In this document: in pieces, positions 21,046 through 34,368 of the stretch
Layout: every line of letters starts with the position of its first letter
Position numbering within the stretch: position 1 is the first letter of the stretch
Source: Limnanthes douglasii subsp. nivea
Lineage: Eukaryota; Streptophyta; Magnoliopsida; Brassicales; Limnanthaceae
Assembly (NCBI GenBank): GCA_036936605.1
Contig: JAUPFV010000002.1
Span: 218,103,546-218,167,545, forward strand
Reading direction: 5' to 3'
Length of the DNA stretch: 64,000 bases
The notes under the pieces: generated by a model
Seen by the model: only the letters and a program-made list of their open reading frames with translations
What the model was told of the DNA's origin: nothing
Databases searched by the model: none
Made by a program: the position numbers and the translations under genes

Positions 21046-24000
21046 ATGGAGACAAACAAAGGCAAAGAGAGCTCGATCGGACTGAGCTACCCACTGTTAA
21101 CAAAAACGAACTATACAGTCTGGGCCCTCAAAATGCAAGTGTTCATGCAAGCGCACGACGTGTGGGAGGCTGTTGAACCTAAAGATCCTAAGGCAGCAGT
21201 GGAGGATAAGAAGGATAAAAGAGCTTTAGCAGTCATTTACCAGGGGGTCTCAGAGGACGTATTAATGTCCATCGCAGAAAAAAGGACATCTAAGGAGGCT
21301 TGGAACGCAATTAAGACGATGTCATTGGGGGCAGACAGGGTAAGACAAGCAAAGGCACAGACCCTGAAATGTGAGTTTGAAGCGCTGGTAATGAAGGACA
21401 GTGACCAGCTGGACGATTTCTATTTAAAGCTAAATAATCTGGTTACCAATATAAGGGCCTTGGGAGAAAAGGTGGAGGAAACTTATGTCGTTAAAAAACT
21501 ACTCAGGGCTGTCCCCTCCAAGTTTCCACAAATAGCATCTGCAATCGAGCAATTTGGTAACCTGGAGGAGATGTCGCTGGAAGAGGTTGTTGGTTCGCTC
21601 CGAGCTCACGAAGAACGTTTAAAAGGAGTAACTGAATCAGGCCAAGGACAACTACTGTTGACAAAAGACGAGTGGAAGAAAAGAGAAGGCGACGATGGAC
21701 AGTTGCTTTTGACTCGAGATGAGTGGTTGAAGAAGACCAACAGAGGGACTCGAGGTGGTAGTGAAAACCGTGTGAGAGATGGATATCGTGGGGGACGAGA
21801 CAAAAGCAAGGTGAGATGCTTCCGTTGGCAAACATACGGTCACTACGCTGCGGAGTGTCGCAGATCACGTGGGGAAAGAGAGGCACAAAAGGAGGCCAAC
21901 CTCTCACAGATTATGGAGGACGAACCAGCACTTTTGATAGCTGAGGTAGGAGACACAGAAGTCAATTCGATGCTATTAAAGGAGGATGCTGTGATCCCAA
22001 CGTTACGGAAAAATACTGATGAGCGAAGAGACTCACAGGTCTGGTATCTGGACAACGGGGCATCAAATCATATGACAGGGGCACGAGGAAAATTCATGGA
22101 ACTAGATGAACGTATGGCAGGAAAGGTGAAATTCGGAGATGGGTCTACTGTGAACATTGAAGGAAAGGGGACGATCGCATTCAAATGAAAAAACGGGGAG
22201 GTAAGGATTCTCAAAGATGTTTACTTCATCCCAAACTTATGCAATAACATCATAAGTTTGGGTCAGTTGTCTGAGGCTGGGAATAAGGTGATACTTGAAG
22301 ACGAACACTTGTGGGTCTACGAAAGCTGTGGCACACTGCTCATGAAGGTGAAGCGAACAGAAAACCGCCTTTACAAGATCAGCCTGGAGGAAAGTGGATC
22401 GTCGTGTTTGCTTACAAAACAGGAGAAAGATACATGGCTGTGGCACGCCAGATTGGGCCATGTGAATTTTCGAGCTTTAGAAATCATGTCAAGGGAGGAG
22501 ATGGCATACGGACTTCCAAGGTTAGCACAACCACTAAAGAAGTGCGAAGGATGCTTAATGTCTAAACAAACCAGAAAACCGTTTCCATCACAAGCTAAGT
22601 TCGAATCAAAGAAGCCACTGGAGATAGTACATGCCGATATTTGTGGACCAATTTCACCAACGACACCCGGAGGTAATCGCTATTTTTTATTATTTGTTGA
22701 TGACTACAGCAGAAAAATGTGGGTTTTCATGATGAAAGAAAAGAGTGACGCGTTTGAGATGTTCAAGAGATTCAAAGCTCTGGTCGAGAAAGGAAAGGAG
22801 GTCAGAATTAAAACCTTGAGAACGGACCGAGGTGGAGAGTTTTGTTCGAAGGAATTCACTTTGTTTTGCGATGAGAACGGCATCCAGAGACACTACACTG
22901 CACCATACACCCCACAGCAAAATGGGGTGGTGGAACGTAGAAATCGAACGGTTGTTGCTATGACAAGAAGTCTCCTGAAGGAAGCAAAATTACCGGCATT
23001 CATGTGGGGGGAAGCGGTACGCCACTCAATCTATTTGTTAAATCGTTTGCCAACTCATATTTTAAATGGAAAAACTCCGTATGAAGCATGGGGAAACATG
23101 AAGCCAGACCTATCACAATTAAGGATTTTTGGATGCATAGCGTATATGAAGATTCCAGCCACTCGTGTGAAAAAACTAGACGATCGAAGCAAGGTAGCTG
23201 TGTACCTCGGTAAGGAGCCAGGAACAAAGGGGGTTCGACTGTATGATCCAGAAACTGGAAACGTCCAAGTAAGCAGGGACGTAGTATACCAGGAGGACAA
23301 GTTCTGGGTCTGGGAGCATAAAGAAGACAAAGAAGCACATTTCCCTGGTCAGTATATCGAAATAGGCAGTTCGAGGGCAACCGAAGACGGTGCAGAAGCT
23401 GAACATGAACCTGTGACACCTTCACAGACGACACGTGAGCAAACGACAACTGCATCTGGTGAAACAACAGCAGGGTCGACATCCGTAACAGGCGAATCAA
23501 CAACAAGATCTATTGGAGCATCTTCTACAGAGAGCAGCGAACCAAGACGATATAGGTCGTTGGCAGAAACATACAACGAAACTGATATTGTGGATTTGAT
23601 TGACGAGTTAATGCTGCTGAAAGTAGAAGGTCCAACCTCTTTTAGAGAAGCAACAGAAGAGAAGGAATGGAAGGACGCGATGAGATTAGAATTCGACACA
23701 ATTGAGAAGAACGACACTTGGACACTCACAGACTTGCCACCTGGGCATAAACCGATTGGTTTGAAGTGGGTTTACAAAGTAAAGAAGGACCCAGAAGGAA
23801 ATGTGGTCAGGCACAAGGCTCGCCTCGTGGCAAAGGGGTACGTTCAAAGGAAGCAGATTGATTACGATGAAGTATTCGCACCGGTGGCTCGTCTTGACAC
23901 TGTTCGGTTGTTGCTGGCCTTGTCAGCTAAGGAGGGATGGGAAATACACCATCTTGACGTCAAATCAGCGTTTCTAAATGGTGAACTTCTCGAGGAAGTT

Positions 24001-25179
24001 TATGTGGTTCAACCGGAAGGGTTCATAAAGAAAGGTGAAGAACATAAGGTATATAAGCTGTCAAAGGCGTTGTATGGCTTGCGTCAAGCACCTAGAGCCT
24101 GGAACACGAAGTTGGATAAGTGTCTGAGAGAGTTGGGCTTCAAGAGGTGTCTACACGAACAAGCTGTGTATACGAGAACTGGAAACGGTAGTGTCCTTGT
24201 GGTTGGTGTGTACGTGGATGATCTGTTAGTAACAGGATCGAGCAGGCATGAGATCGAAGAATTCAAGCTACAGATGAACGATCAGTTCGAGATGAGTAAC
24301 CTGGGTCTCTTGTCATTTTACCTGGGCATAGAAGTAAATCAAGCGGGGTCGTTCATAACGATTAAACAGTCCGCATATGCAAAGAAGCTGTTGGTTAGGT
24401 CTGGGATGGCGAACTGCAACACTTCGAAATATCCTATGGAACATAAGTTGCAGCTTGACAAGGACGAGGCAGGAAAGTTAGTAGATGCAACTGAATACAG
24501 GTGCATTGTTGGGAGTCTACGGTATTTAACTCACACCCGTCCGGACATCTCTTTTGCAGTTAGAGTAGTGAGTCGCTTCATGGACAGTCCCACAGAAAAA
24601 CACCAACAAGCAATAAAGCACATCTTAAGGTATATAAGGGGGACGATTAACTATGGGTTGGTATATACGAAAGAGGAAAAGGAAAGAGTCTTGTCTGGGT
24701 TTACTGATAGTGATTTAGCAGGTGATGTCGTGGATAGAAGAAGCACTGGTGGGATGTGTTTCTACTTAAACAAGAGTCTGGTGTCGTGGGCATCACAGAA
24801 GCAGAGAGTGGTCGCACTCTCATCGTGCGAGGCTGAATATATGGCAGCAACAACAGCAGCTTGCCAAAGTATATGGCTCCGAGGATTGCTGGAAGAAATC
24901 ACAGGTCAACGTCCCGGCCCAGTTGTTCTTCATGTGGATAACAAATCGGCCATTGAGTTAATGAAGAATCTTGTCCTTCATGGAAGAAGCAAGCACATTG
25001 ATGTGCGTTTTCACTTCATTCGTAAATGTATAGAACAAGGTAAGTTGGTGATTGAATATGTAGTTACGCAACGACAACGGGCAGACATCTTGACTAAAGC
25101 TTTGGGAAGAGTGAGGTTTGAGGAAATGAGGAAACTAATTGGAGTTGAAGACATTGCTGCAATAAAGGCAAACACATGA
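21046..25179 (+). CDS. E-2 gag-pol polyprotein, one in-frame TGA at 22186-22188
   Basis: 1,377 codons in one frame. Gag has a copia N-terminus. Its zinc knuckle at residues 258-271 is CX2WX4HX4C, the second Cys being Trp, and it is preceded by a duplicated GQLLLT(K/R)DEW motif. Protease DNGA is at 336-339. The only stop is codon 381. Pre-integrase is WHARLGH (466-472). Integrase has D531, D594 and E630 (D-35-E). RT has YVDD at 1056-1059. RNase H has D1221, E1264 and D1298. All pol motifs are intact; downstream of the TGA, 973 residues can be read from the first Met (22258). The product would copy element RNA into cDNA and integrate it. The TGA and the damaged knuckle suggest this copy depends on a relative in trans, or was inactivated since insertion. 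Confidence 0.95.
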
Positions 25180-25202
25180 CATGTTTAGATTAGGAGGGAA
25201 TG

Positions 25203-25468
25203 TGTTAGAATAATCTAAACATGTTTAAACATTCTAGCCGTTGTTTGAGTTTGTCAACGTGTATAAACGTTGAAACTGGTCTTAGTGTTTACGTATTATT
25301 AGGAACTGAAAAATAGGTAGTGCAGTAGTGGTAGGAGTTTGTTTGGAGTGGTTCCTTGTTTGTAGTAACCACCTGTTTATTTCCCTTCATATTCTGTATT
25401 TGTTTACGCATGAAAATATATAAGTTTTCCATTACTCAGGTGTGTGTGTTTATCATATCTGAATTATA
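25203..25468 (+). repeat. 3' LTR of E-2
   Basis: 266 bp. I found no difference from the 5' LTR in a side-by-side reading. It is followed by target-site copy GTTTT. Confidence 0.95.
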
Positions 25469-25473
25469 GTTTT

Positions 25474-26618
25474 GAACTACCCCGAAGGTAGTGCTAAGTA
25501 TTTGCAAAAAATTATAAAGTTTTTATAAAAGGGGGATGGGAAGGAAAACGGTTCTAGAAAGGAAAACAATGAACCGAAGAATTACTTCCGTATAAAGAAC
25601 TTGATCCAATCCATCACATACTGGAGGCATCGGTTGGTAGAAGCCATCGAATAGCTAGTATTCATTGCGTAGTGGGCAATAACTTTACCGAATTTATGAG
25701 CCTAAAAAGGCTTGGAATGAATAAGACGATAGGCGGGACGCGGAGAACCAGAATTCTGGGATATCATCATAAGTGGGTCCTTTCAATTCAAGGATATCAT
25801 CATCAATGGCGCACATATCTCAGATGAAAATTTTCTTTTTGTTTTTTCGTTGGAGTCTCACTCTATTTTATTTTTTTATTTTTTCTCTATGTATATTTCC
25901 GGCTCGAGAGAAAGATATTGGTCGTTAGGAGCGCCATTACCGAAAACACTTATAGGTCAAGCGTAAGCTCGATGGAATATGCGTCATGCTTTTGGTCGGC
26001 CATGATCCACAACTTGGTCTAGGCGAAGTTGAGAGCAGTAAATCAACATTGGAATCTTCTACCCCAGTTTTCATGAGCCCAGACACAGATTCGTAGGAAA
26101 ATGGCTTTGACACTATTAATAAAATAGGCAAAAAGGTTTCAGTATTATACGACTATGATATATTTTGGATCAAAATAAAACAAGCAACAAAAAATACTAA
26201 TGCAGAACACTAATTATAAGCCAAGGTTGGAGTTTAAACCTATATCCTTACCATCTATTTTCCATGCACTCTTTAGGCGGCTTGGTTTTTGCTCAGAGAT
26301 TTGTTCATCATTCTCTCTAAAACTGCTAACGAAGAAGTGGTGCTACCATTACCGTTCGTATTCCAGTAAGTCTGTAACTACTTTATGTCAGTTCGATAAA
26401 GTAAAAAAGTAGGTGGGATAGGTATAATGACAGGTCATGGTTCACAATGATAAGAGCTTATTCATCTCAAATTCAATCTTTGATAGTCTCAAAGAAATGA
26501 TGCAACACAGTAGGATGTGTCATGTATTTGGGCTAGCTTTACTGGGCTCATGTCGAGTAATACGAATAAATTGATGCGAACCGGGTAAAGAGGGAACACA
26601 ATTCCTTAATCGAACCAC
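25474..26618. other. Non-coding stretch between E-2 and E-3
   Basis: Its left end continues the sequence interrupted by E-2. Short frames on either strand show no recognisable domain. Confidence 0.4.
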
Positions 26619-29452
26619 TCGTGAAGCTACAAACAACTCATAGAAAATGGCTATGATATTCATATGAAAAATTATAGTCTTTTTATGAGAGATGACAAAT
26701 GATATTTAATTGCTAAAGTTCAAATGTCAAAGAATCGGATGTTCCCTTTGAATATTTAACATGATGTTGCAAAGTGTCTTGAGGATTTTTACAAAGATTC
26801 ATCGTGGCTATGGCATGTTCGATTTTGGCATCTAAACTTTAAAAGTTTAAAGGAAATGGTGAGAGTGTTACCATGTATCAATCATCATGACCAACTACGC
26901 GAAGGATGTTTACTTGGAAAGAAATCCAGAATTGTTTTTCTAAAGGAGTCAGAATCAAGAGCCAATAAACCTGTAGAGCTTATTCATACCAATGTGTGTG
27001 GTTCAATCAAGCCGAGCTCTTTAGGTAAAAGTAACTATTGCATTCTCTTTATTGATACTTTTTAAAGAAAAACTATTGTATATTTCTTGAAACAAAAATT
27101 CGAGGTCTTTGGAATATTTAAGAAGTTCAAAACAGTTGCGGAAAAGAAAAAAAAAATAAGATTAAAGCCATGAGATGTGACCGATGAGTAAAATTTACAT
27201 CCGATAAATTCCAAGTGTTTTGTGAAGCACATGGAATTTTTCGCCTCTTGACAGTTCCCAGATCTCCTCAATAAAACAGTGTGGAAGAAAGGTTGAATCG
27301 AACAATCCTTGATATGGCGCGAAATATGCTCAAAAGTAAGAAACTACGTAAGGAGTTTTGGGACTGAAGCAGTGACATGTGCGGTCTACTTGTCCAACCA
27401 ATAGCCAACAAGAAGTGTTCGAGGAAAGACACCACAAGAAGTGTGGATTGGAAGAAAGCCCAAAATTTCCCAGCAGAGAGTATTTGGAAGCGTAGCTCAT
27501 GTCCATGTACCAGACAAACAACAAACCAAACTCGATGATAAAAGCAAGAGTTTTATCTTCATCGGTTACGACTCAAGTTCCAAAGGCTACAAGGTGTACA
27601 ACCCAAAAAATAAGAAGGTTGTGATAAACCAAGACGTGATAGTTGATGAAGAAGGCGAATAGAATTTTGGATCTCATATAAATGAGTTCACATGTTCCCC
27701 CAAAATGAAGAAGATGAGCAAATACCGAATGAGCAAACAGAAGAGGTTGCAACCCCATATTCTTCACCAACATCAACTACTTATGGAGACTCACCACCTT
27801 CATCATCGTTGAATGGTAGTGAAAATGAGAGAGTTGTGGACCGTACAAGAAGCCTGAGTGATCATTATGAGGTAACTGAACAAATGGATAACCTTACACT
27901 ATTTTTCCTCTTTGCTTATTGTGAACCACCGATATTTCAAGACGTTACACAAGAGAAACAATGGATACACGTGGTGGATGAAGAAACTAGAACCATCAAG
28001 ATGAATGACACATGGGAACTCACCTCACTTCCCAAAGGGTGCAAGACAATAGGTGTCAGATGGTTATACAAAATAAAGAGAAACGTTAAGAGGGACACTA
28101 AAAATCACAAAGTGAGCCTTGTTGCAAAAGAGTATAGTCAAAATGCAAGAATTGACTATGATGAGGTGTTCGCCCAGTTGCCCGATTAGAAACTTTTAGA
28201 CTAATAATTTCTTTGGCAGCTCGAAACAAGTGGAAAATACAACAAATTAATCTAAAATCAGCATTTATAAATGGCGTCATTGAAGAAGAAGTCTATTTTC
28301 AACAACCATTAGACTACGAGGTCAAAGGTCACGAAGATAAGGTGTTAAAGCTAAAGAGGGTTCTTTATGGGCTGAAACAAGCACCAAAGGCATGGAACAG
28401 TAGAATCCATAAGTATTTATGAGAGAATGGCTTCAACAAATGTCCCTACGAGCACACTCTATATACCAAGATCAAAGATGAAGATATTTTGATTGTGTCT
28501 CTACGTGGATGATTTGATCTTCACCGGGAGCAGCCCAAATATGTTTAATAAATTCAAGGAAGTAATAATGAAAGAATTCTAGATGACAGACTTGACGATC
28601 ATGGCGTACTACCTTGGCATTGAAGTTAAGAAAAAAAGATGGAATTAGCTATGCAACAAATATCATTAAGAAGTTTAAGATGGAGAATTGTAACCCGATA
28701 AGCACACCTATGGAGTTTGGACTTTGGACTTTGGAGTCAAAATGTCAAAGTATGAAGAAGGCGAAAGTGTAGATTCAATATTATTTAAAAGATTGGTGGT
28801 AAGTCTACGCTATCTAACTTGCACGATACTAGATATTCTTCATGCAGTTGGATTGGTTAGTCGCTACATGGAATCTTCAACAACAACTCATTTTAAGACT
28901 GCAAAGAGAATCCTTCGCTATATGAAAGGTACAATTGAGTTTGGCTTACACTATTTAGTATATAATAATTAAAAACTTGTTGGTTATAACGATATTGATT
29001 GGGGTGGAGACATAGACAATCGAAGGAGTACTACTAGATTTGTATTTTATATGAGAAATATTTATTTCACGTGGATGTCAAAGGAACAGCCGATTGTCAC
29101 GTTGACCACTTGTGAGGCTTAATACATAGCTGCTACTACATCTGTTAGTCAAGAACTTTGCTTAGAAATCTATTGAAGGAGATAGACCTTACACAAAATG
29201 AGCCAACTAAAGTGTATGTCGATAATAAGCCAGTCATCGCCTTAGCCAAGAATCCAGTATGCCATGATTGCAACAAGCATATTGATGTTCGCTACCACTA
29301 TATAAATGAGTGTATATCAAGAAAGGACGTGCAAGTTGAATATGTGAAGGCACAAGATCAGGTTGTCGACAATTTCATCAAGACACTGAAGAGTGAAGGC
29401 TTCAAAAGTTTAACAAAAGTACAAGGGGTCACGGGATCAAGTTTAAGGGGAG
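26619..29452 (+). pseudogene. Copia element E-3, gag-pol relic (same family as E-4)
   Basis: It is collinear with E-4 (61042-64000, opposite strand) from the pre-integrase region to the purine tract. Readable pieces: CEGC-type zinc-finger end (REGCLLGKK, near 26900), integrase 26950-27660, RT 27960-28560 with a frame break at about 28185, RNase H 28724-29400 including VDNKPVIAL and HIDVRYHY. Stops and frameshifts are frequent: the integrase D(RS/CD).GGEF motif is lost and the YVDD region near 28500 is out of frame. The start of gag and the 5' LTR are missing. Dead and old. Confidence 0.9.
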
Positions 29453-29500
29453 TGTTGGATCATAAACTCGATCCAAATTATAAAGTCCAACAAAATCCAC
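29453..29500 (+). repeat. Start of E-3 3' LTR, truncated
   Basis: TGTTGGATCATAAAC follows the purine tract TTTAAGGGGAG, as in E-4. The similarity fades after about 45 bp, so the LTR is truncated or strongly diverged. Confidence 0.6.
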
Positions 29501-30469
29501 TCAAGAAGACCCCTGCAGAGTTTTCACCTTTGTGCAGATCGGAGCAATAAGTTTGGCACTGGTGTATATAACATAAGATTTGCATCCAACGGCTGTAAAG
29601 AGGTAGATGTGATCTCCATCCAAGTCTAGATTAGTTACAAACATATAATTTAATGTAATGACATTGAACTACGTTCCAATGATATGAGGTCACATCTGCC
29701 GAACAAAAGTTTACCGTGGTTTTATGGATTTCTAAAAAGATGCATGCACTTATTATATCTAGCATGATTTTTTATTTTATTTTATATGTTTTCTCACTAT
29801 GAAATTATTTATGTTTCTATATAATGTGTTATGCACTAAATATTGTAATTTTTTTTAATATTTACATTAAATCATAGATTTTTATATAATTGTTTTTAGA
29901 CGTACAAGGGTTATCAACTCTTTATATCCCCTATATCATTTAACTATTATATGTATAAACAAATATAAATAAAAAAGATGAAATCTGTAATTTTGGATTT
30001 TTAAGCTTTTGTGATTGGAGTTATGTAGGGGATCGATTGTCTTTAATTGATCGAAATGGTGGTAATGATCTTCTTACAACTTATTAACTTGCACATTAAA
30101 CCGTTTTCGAAGGAAAAAGAACAATGACATTAATATAATTGGTGGAGAAAGTTAAAACATAATCTAACACCGAAGAAGTTTTTTGAGTGTGAGAAAAGGC
30201 TAAAATCATAAAAAAACAATCAAGAGGTTAATATATTTATGAATAATTGCTTGTCTGTATCTTAAATCATCTCTTTTACCTAAAGTATCTCTCTTATTTA
30301 TTCTAGATACAAAGAGTCTCGCTCTCCATATTAACTTTATTTATATTACATATTTGAGATAGTAAACGTTTCTAATGTTTCTTCGTAACTTATTATTCAT
30401 CATAAATGTCACTTATGAAGATGAGGTGATGAATATGAGATCCTATAGATGAGGTGTTGAAGGTAAGCT
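29501..30469. other. AT-rich non-coding stretch
   Basis: No coding frame and no repeat boundaries recognised. Confidence 0.45.
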
Positions 30470-30770
30470 AAATAGTACTAGCCAAGCTGACCATGCCTAG
30501 CCAAGCTAAACATGACAAACCGATCTGGGCATGACGAGATGAACTTAGCATGACGAGGTGAGACTAGTTATGATTATCCCAACTGAGCATGACGAACCGA
30601 GCTGAGCATGACGAACCTAGTTAAGCATGACAAGGCGCGATTGTTTATGATTAGTAGAGATGAAGTTGACTAACCGAGCTAAGCGGAATGAACCGCTCTA
30701 AGCATGATAGGATAAGTTGAGCATGACGAGGTGGGACTGATTATGATAGGATAAGCTGACTGCCCTCCCT
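30470..30770. repeat. Degenerate short tandem repeat
   Basis: About a dozen variants of a 20-30 bp unit around GAGCTGAGCATGACGAACC. Such repeats are common in or near LTRs of large gypsy elements, but no LTR boundary could be set. Confidence 0.65.
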
Positions 30771-32460
30771 CAACTTCGAGTTGAAGTGTCCGAAGAGATT
30801 GTTGAGTCAGAGTCTAGGATATAAACTGACTCAAATATTCAAAATGAAGAAAGCACTCCTTCCTCAAACTCCGATGAGAGTATTTCAAAGAATATGCTCC
30901 AAAAACATAACAAGAAGAAAAAATACAAATAAAAAGTCATTCTGCCCGAGGACATCACTGCAAACCTAAGCGTGAATCTCAAAGACATCCTCCCCGAATA
31001 CCTTATTGTAATAAAAAACGTGCAATATGAGTATTACAACTAATTTGATTCTGAAACTCTCAAGAAACAATTAGTTATCCCTGATACCGTCACTCTTTGG
31101 CTACCAGTGGTAGGGGAGACTCCGCTCTCTTGTGGAGAAAAATTACTCGTTGTCTACCATGCGATCATAAACTATGGCTTTGGTTTATGTTAGACTCTAT
31201 TATAGTAGACTATTTCGAGATTATCGACCTGTATCTGAAGCAAAAAAGTCCAAACCTACGGTTCACATTGCTATCGAGTATAATAGCTTAAAGACTTGCG
31301 AAAAATTCCCTTCCAATCGAACAATTCATTGCGCAAACCGGGCTCTGAAAAAATCTCTTGCTGCCCTTCTATTACCTCAAGCACATAAACCTTTTGAAAC
31401 TGGTTGACCATTTCCTTGATTTGGGAACATTGATTTTTATTTATCTCTAAGGCTTGAGAGACTGGAAAAGAGATCTCCACTGAGAATCTTTCGATGCTGA
31501 ACCTCAAATGGAAAAGTACATGTAAATGACACAACTTATTTTTACTTCAACTGTATTTTTTTTAAATATTTTATTTCTTACTTTTCCTTGTAGAAATTTC
31601 AAGGCGGTACAAAATCCACCAAGTTGCTGCGAAAGATACATTCACCGAACTAACTAAGTGGGCGGAAAAAGAGTGGTGCAACAAATTTTAAAAGACATTC
31701 GTGCATTTGAACTTTGTCTTGAGCCATTTATGATCTCCCCGGACTCTGTTGTTCATTCGAATAAGTTAATGGAACCTATGAGTGATGGAGTCGTTGTAAG
31801 GAGAATATATGCTCCTGACGCACGCGCATATTTCATGTTCGCAATAGAGCGTAAAGCCATTTACCTCGAAAGAAGAAAAAAAAGAAATCCTAGAGTAGCT
31901 CTTCCAAAGAACCAAAGAAAAAGATCCCCCAAAGGAAACATAAAATGAAATCCAACGAAGCCATCCAAATCAAATGTCGTTTGGTCTCGATTAATGACGA
32001 AGAAAAAGAATAACTTAAGTCAAAGCATCAGGCTGAATGAGAGAACCTTAAGTTAAAACACGAAGCTGAGTTAAACGAAGAACATATGTAGTACTGATCC
32101 CTTAAGAAACTATTCGACAACAGTGATGAAGGAAGAAACAAAGCTCTTCAAAAATTCGAGGAAGAAAAGTGTATTACCATAAAAGTTGTTGTCGGTAAGA
32201 ATGGTAAGAAAATTCTTGTTGCTATAAAATGTCTGAAAAGTAAACAAAAGTCTCATTGATCTGCGAAATCCATTAAAGTTTTCCGAGGGCGTATTTAAAA
32301 AAAATTTAGACTTCAATCCCTATAGAAGGACGCCCTAAAGAAGTTTTTTTAATTTATCCTAATTTAGTCAGAGGAATCTGAATCTGACAATGAATTTAGC
32401 TAATGAGGCTCTTTGGATCAAGAAGACTCGTCGGAACGCAACTCGGAGTGATGATGGAGA
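30771..32460 (+). pseudogene. Unidentified broken reading frame, probably repeat-derived
   Basis: A plus-strand series of frames can be followed through 30781-30969, 31097-31407, 31658-31948 and about 31980-32260, with stops and frame changes between. The last part is rich in Lys and Glu and would be helical. No conserved domain is recognised. The position next to gypsy debris suggests a retroelement-associated ORF, which is inference only. Confidence 0.35.
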
Positions 32461-32729
32461 TAAATAGAAGGTGTTGTTATTTTTTATGGGAATTTTCATT
32501 TTGTTATTTTTTTTGTTGTTAACGACCATCGAATATTGTCCTCAGAACTTTTTGTGTATGTTTACCATGTTGGGTAAATTTCTAAATTTTCTCTAAGTAG
32601 TGTTTTTCTTTAATCTGATTTCCATATGTGATCCTCAAATAGTGCTTTATTAAATGTAACGTTTGGACCACGCTTCGACAAACGTTAGGACTTTGATAAT
32701 ATATCGCCATTGTAAATAGCACTCCAAAA

Positions 32730-33047
32730 AACACTTTAATGGATGTTAGCACTTCAAATTTTGTTACCATATATTCATACCTCGAGCAATGCCTTAATGA
32801 ACGTTAGCACCTTGAATTTTAGCACCACATAAACTTATACATCGAGCAATGCTTTAATGAACGTTAGCAGCTCGAATTTTAACACCACATAAACTTATAC
32901 TTCAATCAATGCTTTAATGAACTTTAGCACCTCATAAACTTATACTTCGAGCAATGCTTTAATACATGTTAGCACCCCAAATTTTAGCACAACATAAACT
33001 TATACTTCGAGCAATGGTTTAATGAACGTTAGCACCTCAAATTTTAT
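32730..33047. repeat. ~60-bp tandem repeat array
   Basis: Five or so units containing GCAATGCTTTAATGAACGTTAGCACC and ATAAACTTATACTTCGA in alternation (about 60 bp each), with small deletions. It lies directly beside the gypsy RT relic; tandem arrays near pol are known in Tat/Ogre-type gypsy elements. Confidence 0.8.
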
Positions 33048-33780
33048 TTTTTTGCAAATTACCCCAAAGATGATCACTAAAGTCCACACACAATCTCCAC
33101 TTTCCGTTAATATTTTTTACAACAACCGCATTCACTGGCCATAACGGGTATTGTGCTTCTCGTATATGTCGGACCTTAGAAACACGATCTACTTCTACTA
33201 TGATCGCAACTAACTTTTCTACTGAAAAAGCTCTTATTTTCTGGATGATGAGTCTGGCTTTGGGTTTTAAAACAAAACTGTGACATATCATCTTGGAAGA
33301 GACCCCAACTATATCCTCGGTTCGCCAAGAAAAAACATCTAAATTTTCAGACAAAAAAGTTCAACAACTGGTAATTCAAAGTAGGTGACAGCAGCGTCCC
33401 TATTTGAAGAATCTTCACATTAGGAAAGACGTACACCTCTACGTTTTCTCCAACCACCAAAGCTCCCGGGGTCTCCCTCGGATCATATACTCCTTCATAT
33501 CCGAAGTCGACCCCTTGACTGCTATTCTGCCATCTGATCAGTGGCAGTAATTCTTCTAACATGCAGTGTTGTTGCATAACATTCTCTCGCTACCTGCTGA
33601 TCACTTCAAATAACTCCAACACGATCATCGTTGACATATTTCAAACGCTGATGGACAGTTGAAACAACAACATGCATTCTTGATAACGAGAACATTCCGA
33701 AGATAGCATTATAACTCGTCGGACATTCGACCACCATAATAAGACTTGGACTTATGTGCAAAGGTAAAATGATTGAAAAC
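33048..33780 (-). pseudogene. Ty3/gypsy protease-RT relic
   Basis: On the minus strand, from high to low coordinates: a protease tail (YNAIFGM...AVVST-like, about 33620-33760), a linker with DPRETPG and IGTLLSP, then the RT start. That includes ENLDVFSW, H.F.L.P.A..I.QK.R.F, EVDRV, IRE..YPLWP.N.V.V...NGKWR.CVDF. These are conserved blocks of plant gypsy RT, Athila/Tat-like. A frameshift lies near 33350 and the RT ends abruptly after CVDFSD, before its catalytic YxDD. Non-functional. Confidence 0.85.
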
Positions 33781-34118
33781 AATTTTGGAGAGAGAACGTA
33801 ACAAGTCTTTATAGAAAGAGGAACATATTAAAAACAATTGTAAATAAAAGATGTCAATCAATCCTTTATTTTTCAAATTACCCTCGTGTTTATAGGAAAA
33901 ATGTATGAATAACAGAATCAGTTAGAAGTTATAACAAATTGAACATTTGGTCGTTAATATCTCAAAAAAAAAATCTTTTCATAATTGCTTTTACTCCTTA
34001 AATATATACATCCTTATCAACATCTAGTATATCATATCATGAGGAATACTTGATAAAAGACCACGTAGTTGATCACCAAGTTCGTGGTTTTATTTCCATA
34101 CCAATATTTGAAGGCAAT
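33781..34118. other. Non-coding stretch
   Basis: AT-rich; no recognised feature up to the beta-adaptin homology. Confidence 0.4.
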
Positions 34119-34160
34119 GATACATCTTACAATGAAACAATTTACGTAAAGATGGAGAAG

Positions 34161-34368
34161 TTAGAAATCATGATGAAGCATGCATCTGACCTAAATATAG
34201 ACCAGGTTCTATTGGAATTCAAAGTATGCCACAGAAGTATATGTTGATTCTCTAAGAAAGTTGTTAGAAATCATGATGAAGCATGCATCTGACCTAAATA
34301 TAGACCAGGTTCTATTGGAATTCAAAGAGTATACCACAGAAGTATATGTTGATTCTCTAAGAAAGTTG
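34161..34368 (+). repeat. Tandem duplication inside the beta-adaptin relic
   Basis: Units 34161-34263 and 34264-34368 are nearly identical; the second has two extra bases and restores the reading frame that the first loses. Confidence 0.92.

Larger units (their letters stand above)
20717..25468 (+). mobile_element. Young Ty1/copia element E-2, near intact
   Basis: A 4,752-bp element with LTRs of 266 bp (20717-20982 and 25203-25468). By eye the LTRs are identical along their whole length. The target-site duplication is GTTTT (20712-20716, 25469-25473). The LTR termini are TG...TA instead of TG...CA. A tRNA-Met primer site follows the 5' LTR and a purine tract (GGAGGGAA) precedes the 3' LTR. 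One gag-pol frame spans the interior with a single stop. Identical LTRs imply very recent insertion. Confidence 0.97.

Noticed and set aside
22186..22188. Programmed stop-codon read-through in E-2
   Set aside because: The TGA is not followed by a known read-through context, and most plant copia elements have one uninterrupted frame; a plain mutation is simpler.
23000..23506. 168-codon minus-strand frame opposite E-2 integrase
   Set aside because: Shadow of the real gag-pol frame on the other strand.
32730..33047. CRISPR-like array
   Set aside because: Units are contiguous degenerate tandem repeats without unique spacers, in a plant nuclear sequence.
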